In this document: piece by piece, positions 4,278-5,239 of the stretch | How positions within the stretch are numbered: the first letter of the stretch is position 1 | How the letters are laid out: the number at the start of each line of letters is the position of its first letter | Made by a program: the position numbers and the translations under genes | Notes under the pieces: generated by a model | The model's database searches: none | Seen by the model: only the letters and a program-made list of their open reading frames with translations | What the model was told of the DNA's origin: nothing | NCBI GenBank assembly: GCA_003519585.1 | Contig: DOWL01000155.1 | Location: 8,495 to 13,733, forward strand | DNA: 5,239 nucleotides | Reading direction: 5' to 3' | Origin: Nocardioides sp. | GTDB lineage: Bacteria > Actinomycetota > Actinomycetes > Propionibacteriales > Nocardioidaceae

Positions 4278-5239
4278 GCCTCCTCCCCGCACAGGGCCGG
4301 CCGATCGACCTTCGGGTTGGGACAGCAGCCCATCGGGCAGCGGTCCCACAGCGCGCCCAGCCCGCCCACCGCGGGCCGGGTCACGTCCGCCCCCCGCTCG
4401 ATCGCGGCCCGTTCGACGAGGATGTCGCGGACCATCGCGACGAACCGAGGGTCGGCCCCGGCGGTCGCCGAGCGAACGGCCGCGAGCCCCAGCCGTTCGG
4501 CGGTCGCCAGCGCCTCGGTGTCGAGGTCGTAGACCACCTCCATGTGGTCGGAGACGAAACCGATCGGCACCATCACCACGGCGCGGACGCCCTCGGCAGC
4601 GAGCGTCTCCAGGTGGTCGTTGACGTCGGGCTCGAGCCACGGGACCTGCGGCGGCCCGGACCGGGAGCAGTAGACCAGCGCGTGGTCACGCTCCACCCCT
4701 GCCGCCTGAGCCACCCGCGCGGCCACCTCCGCGGCGACGTCGAGGTGCTGGGCGACGTACGCGCCTCCCTCGGGGCCGGCGCTGTCGGCCATCGCGAGCG
4801 GGATCGAGTGGGTGACGAAGACCAGCCGGGCGGAGTCGCGCAGCTCCGCAGGTAGCTCGGCCAGCGAGGCGAGCACCCCGTCGACCACCGGCTCAACGAA
4901 CCCCGGATGGTTGAAGTAGTGCCGCAGCTTGTCGAGCACCGGGGCACCCGGGACGGCCGCGACCGCATCGAAGAGGTTCTCGCGGTACTGCCGGCAACTG
5001 GACCACGACGAGTAGGCGCTGGTCACGAAGCAGGCCGCCCGGGTCACGCCGTCCTCCTCCATCCGGCGTACGGCGTCGACGAGATAGGGGTCCCAGTTGC
5101 GGTTGCCCCAGTAGACCGGGAGGTCGATGCCCGCCGCCGCCAGGTCCGCCTCGATCCCCGCCAGCAGGTCGCGGTTGAGGTCGTTGATCGGCGAGCGGCC
5201 GCCGAACAGGGCGTAGTGCTCCCCCACCACCTCCAGCCG
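4274..5239 (-). CDS. hemH: Ferrochelatase, probably coproporphyrin ferrochelatase CpfC (5' end beyond the window)
   Basis: The visible 321 residues lack only about the first 40 of a normal ferrochelatase. The enzyme inserts Fe2+ into a porphyrin; in actinobacteria the substrate is coproporphyrin III, in the coproheme pathway. Visible landmarks are YALFGGRSPIN near the cut N-terminus; FVTSAYSSWSSCRQYREN with an internal Cys (visible residue 82); FVTHSIP with the conserved active-site His (144); CSRSGPPQVPWLEPDVNDHL; and VPIGFVSDHMEVVYDLD with the conserved Glu (234). The C-terminus is cysteine-rich (CPMGCCPNP, Cys 301, 305, 306, plus 317). Together with Cys82 this can supply the [2Fe-2S] cluster known from actinobacterial ferrochelatases, though ligand assignment is inferred. 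The frame is open through the right edge, so the true start is off-window. It overlaps suhB by 4 bases, implying one transcript. Confidence 0.96.
   Translation of the reverse strand, partial: RLEVVGEHYALFGGRSPINDLNRDLLAGIEADLAAAGIDLPVYWGNRNWDPYLVDAVRRMEEDGVTRAACFVTSAYSSWSSCRQYRENLFDAVAAVPGAPVLDKLRHYFNHPGFVEPVVDGVLASLAELPAELRDSARLVFVTHSIPLAMADSAGPEGGAYVAQHLDVAAEVAARVAQAAGVERDHALVYCSRSGPPQVPWLEPDVNDHLETLAAEGVRAVVMVPIGFVSDHMEVVYDLDTEALATAERLGLAAVRSATAGADPRFVAMVRDILVERAAIERGADVTRPAVGGLGALWDRCPMGCCPNPKVDRPALCGEEA
4279..4288 (-). promoter_or_regulatory. Ribosome-binding site of suhB inside the hemH 3' end
   Basis: The minus strand reads GGGGAGGAGG ending one base before the suhB ATG. The best spaced core, GGGGAGG (4282-4288), is 4 bases from the start. 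It lies within the last hemH codons and would allow strong, coupled translation of suhB. Confidence 0.75.

Noticed and set aside
4021..4623. Plus-strand open frames opposite suhB and hemH
   Set aside because: Their Ser/Arg/Pro-rich products mirror the GC-rich codons of the real genes, and no ribosome-binding site or domain is visible.
4278..4640. Long N-terminal extension of the inositol monophosphatase frame
   Set aside because: It lies entirely over the hemH 3' region in another frame, is Arg/Gly-rich low-complexity sequence, and the ATG at 4277 has a strong ribosome-binding site and gives the right length.

Overview
This 5.2 kb window is high-GC DNA with dense, overlapping genes, GTG starts and several families known mainly from actinobacteria (DUF3159, DUF3710, DUF3093, DUF4193, DUF4235). 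It is a chromosomal core region of an actinobacterium. The gene order and sequence style suggest Nocardioidaceae/Propionibacteriales or a relative, but that placement is inference. I see no mobile element, CRISPR array, tRNA or rRNA.

Layout. (1) Positions 1-1997, minus strand: a tight operon read right to left, dut (dUTPase), a DUF3710 protein, a small OB-fold protein and a DUF3159 membrane protein. The last runs off the left edge. Junctions are a 4-base overlap, a 4-base gap and another 4-base overlap, so the four are probably co-transcribed and translationally coupled. (2) Positions 1998-2040: a 43-base divergent promoter region. (3) Positions 2041-2817, plus strand: a DUF3093 membrane protein followed by a DUF4235 membrane protein, which appears to have its own leaderless start. 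(4) Positions 2818-2988: a convergent spacer with a perfect 16-bp hairpin and an unusual run of small triloop hairpins. (5) Positions 2989-3279, minus strand: a DUF4193 zinc-ribbon protein. (6) Positions 3280-3452: a spacer. (7) Positions 3453-5239, minus strand: hemH/cpfC (ferrochelatase, N-terminus cut by the right edge) overlapping suhB (inositol monophosphatase family).

How the genes fit together. The dut, DUF3710, OB-fold, DUF3159 block with divergent DUF3093 and nearby DUF4193 and suhB matches, from memory, the Mycobacterium tuberculosis order Rv2693c-Rv2701c. This is therefore conserved actinobacterial housekeeping context. dUTPase keeps uracil out of DNA and supplies dUMP for thymidylate synthesis. 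The OB-fold partner may bind nucleic acid. The DUF3710, DUF3159, DUF3093, DUF4193 and DUF4235 proteins have no function I can assign. The heme and inositol-phosphate genes form a separate transcription unit.

I found no clear new defence or mobile system. The observations most worth a second look are the structured convergent spacer, the two putative leaderless starts, the extended dUTPase tail, and the conserved but uncharacterised partners of dut.
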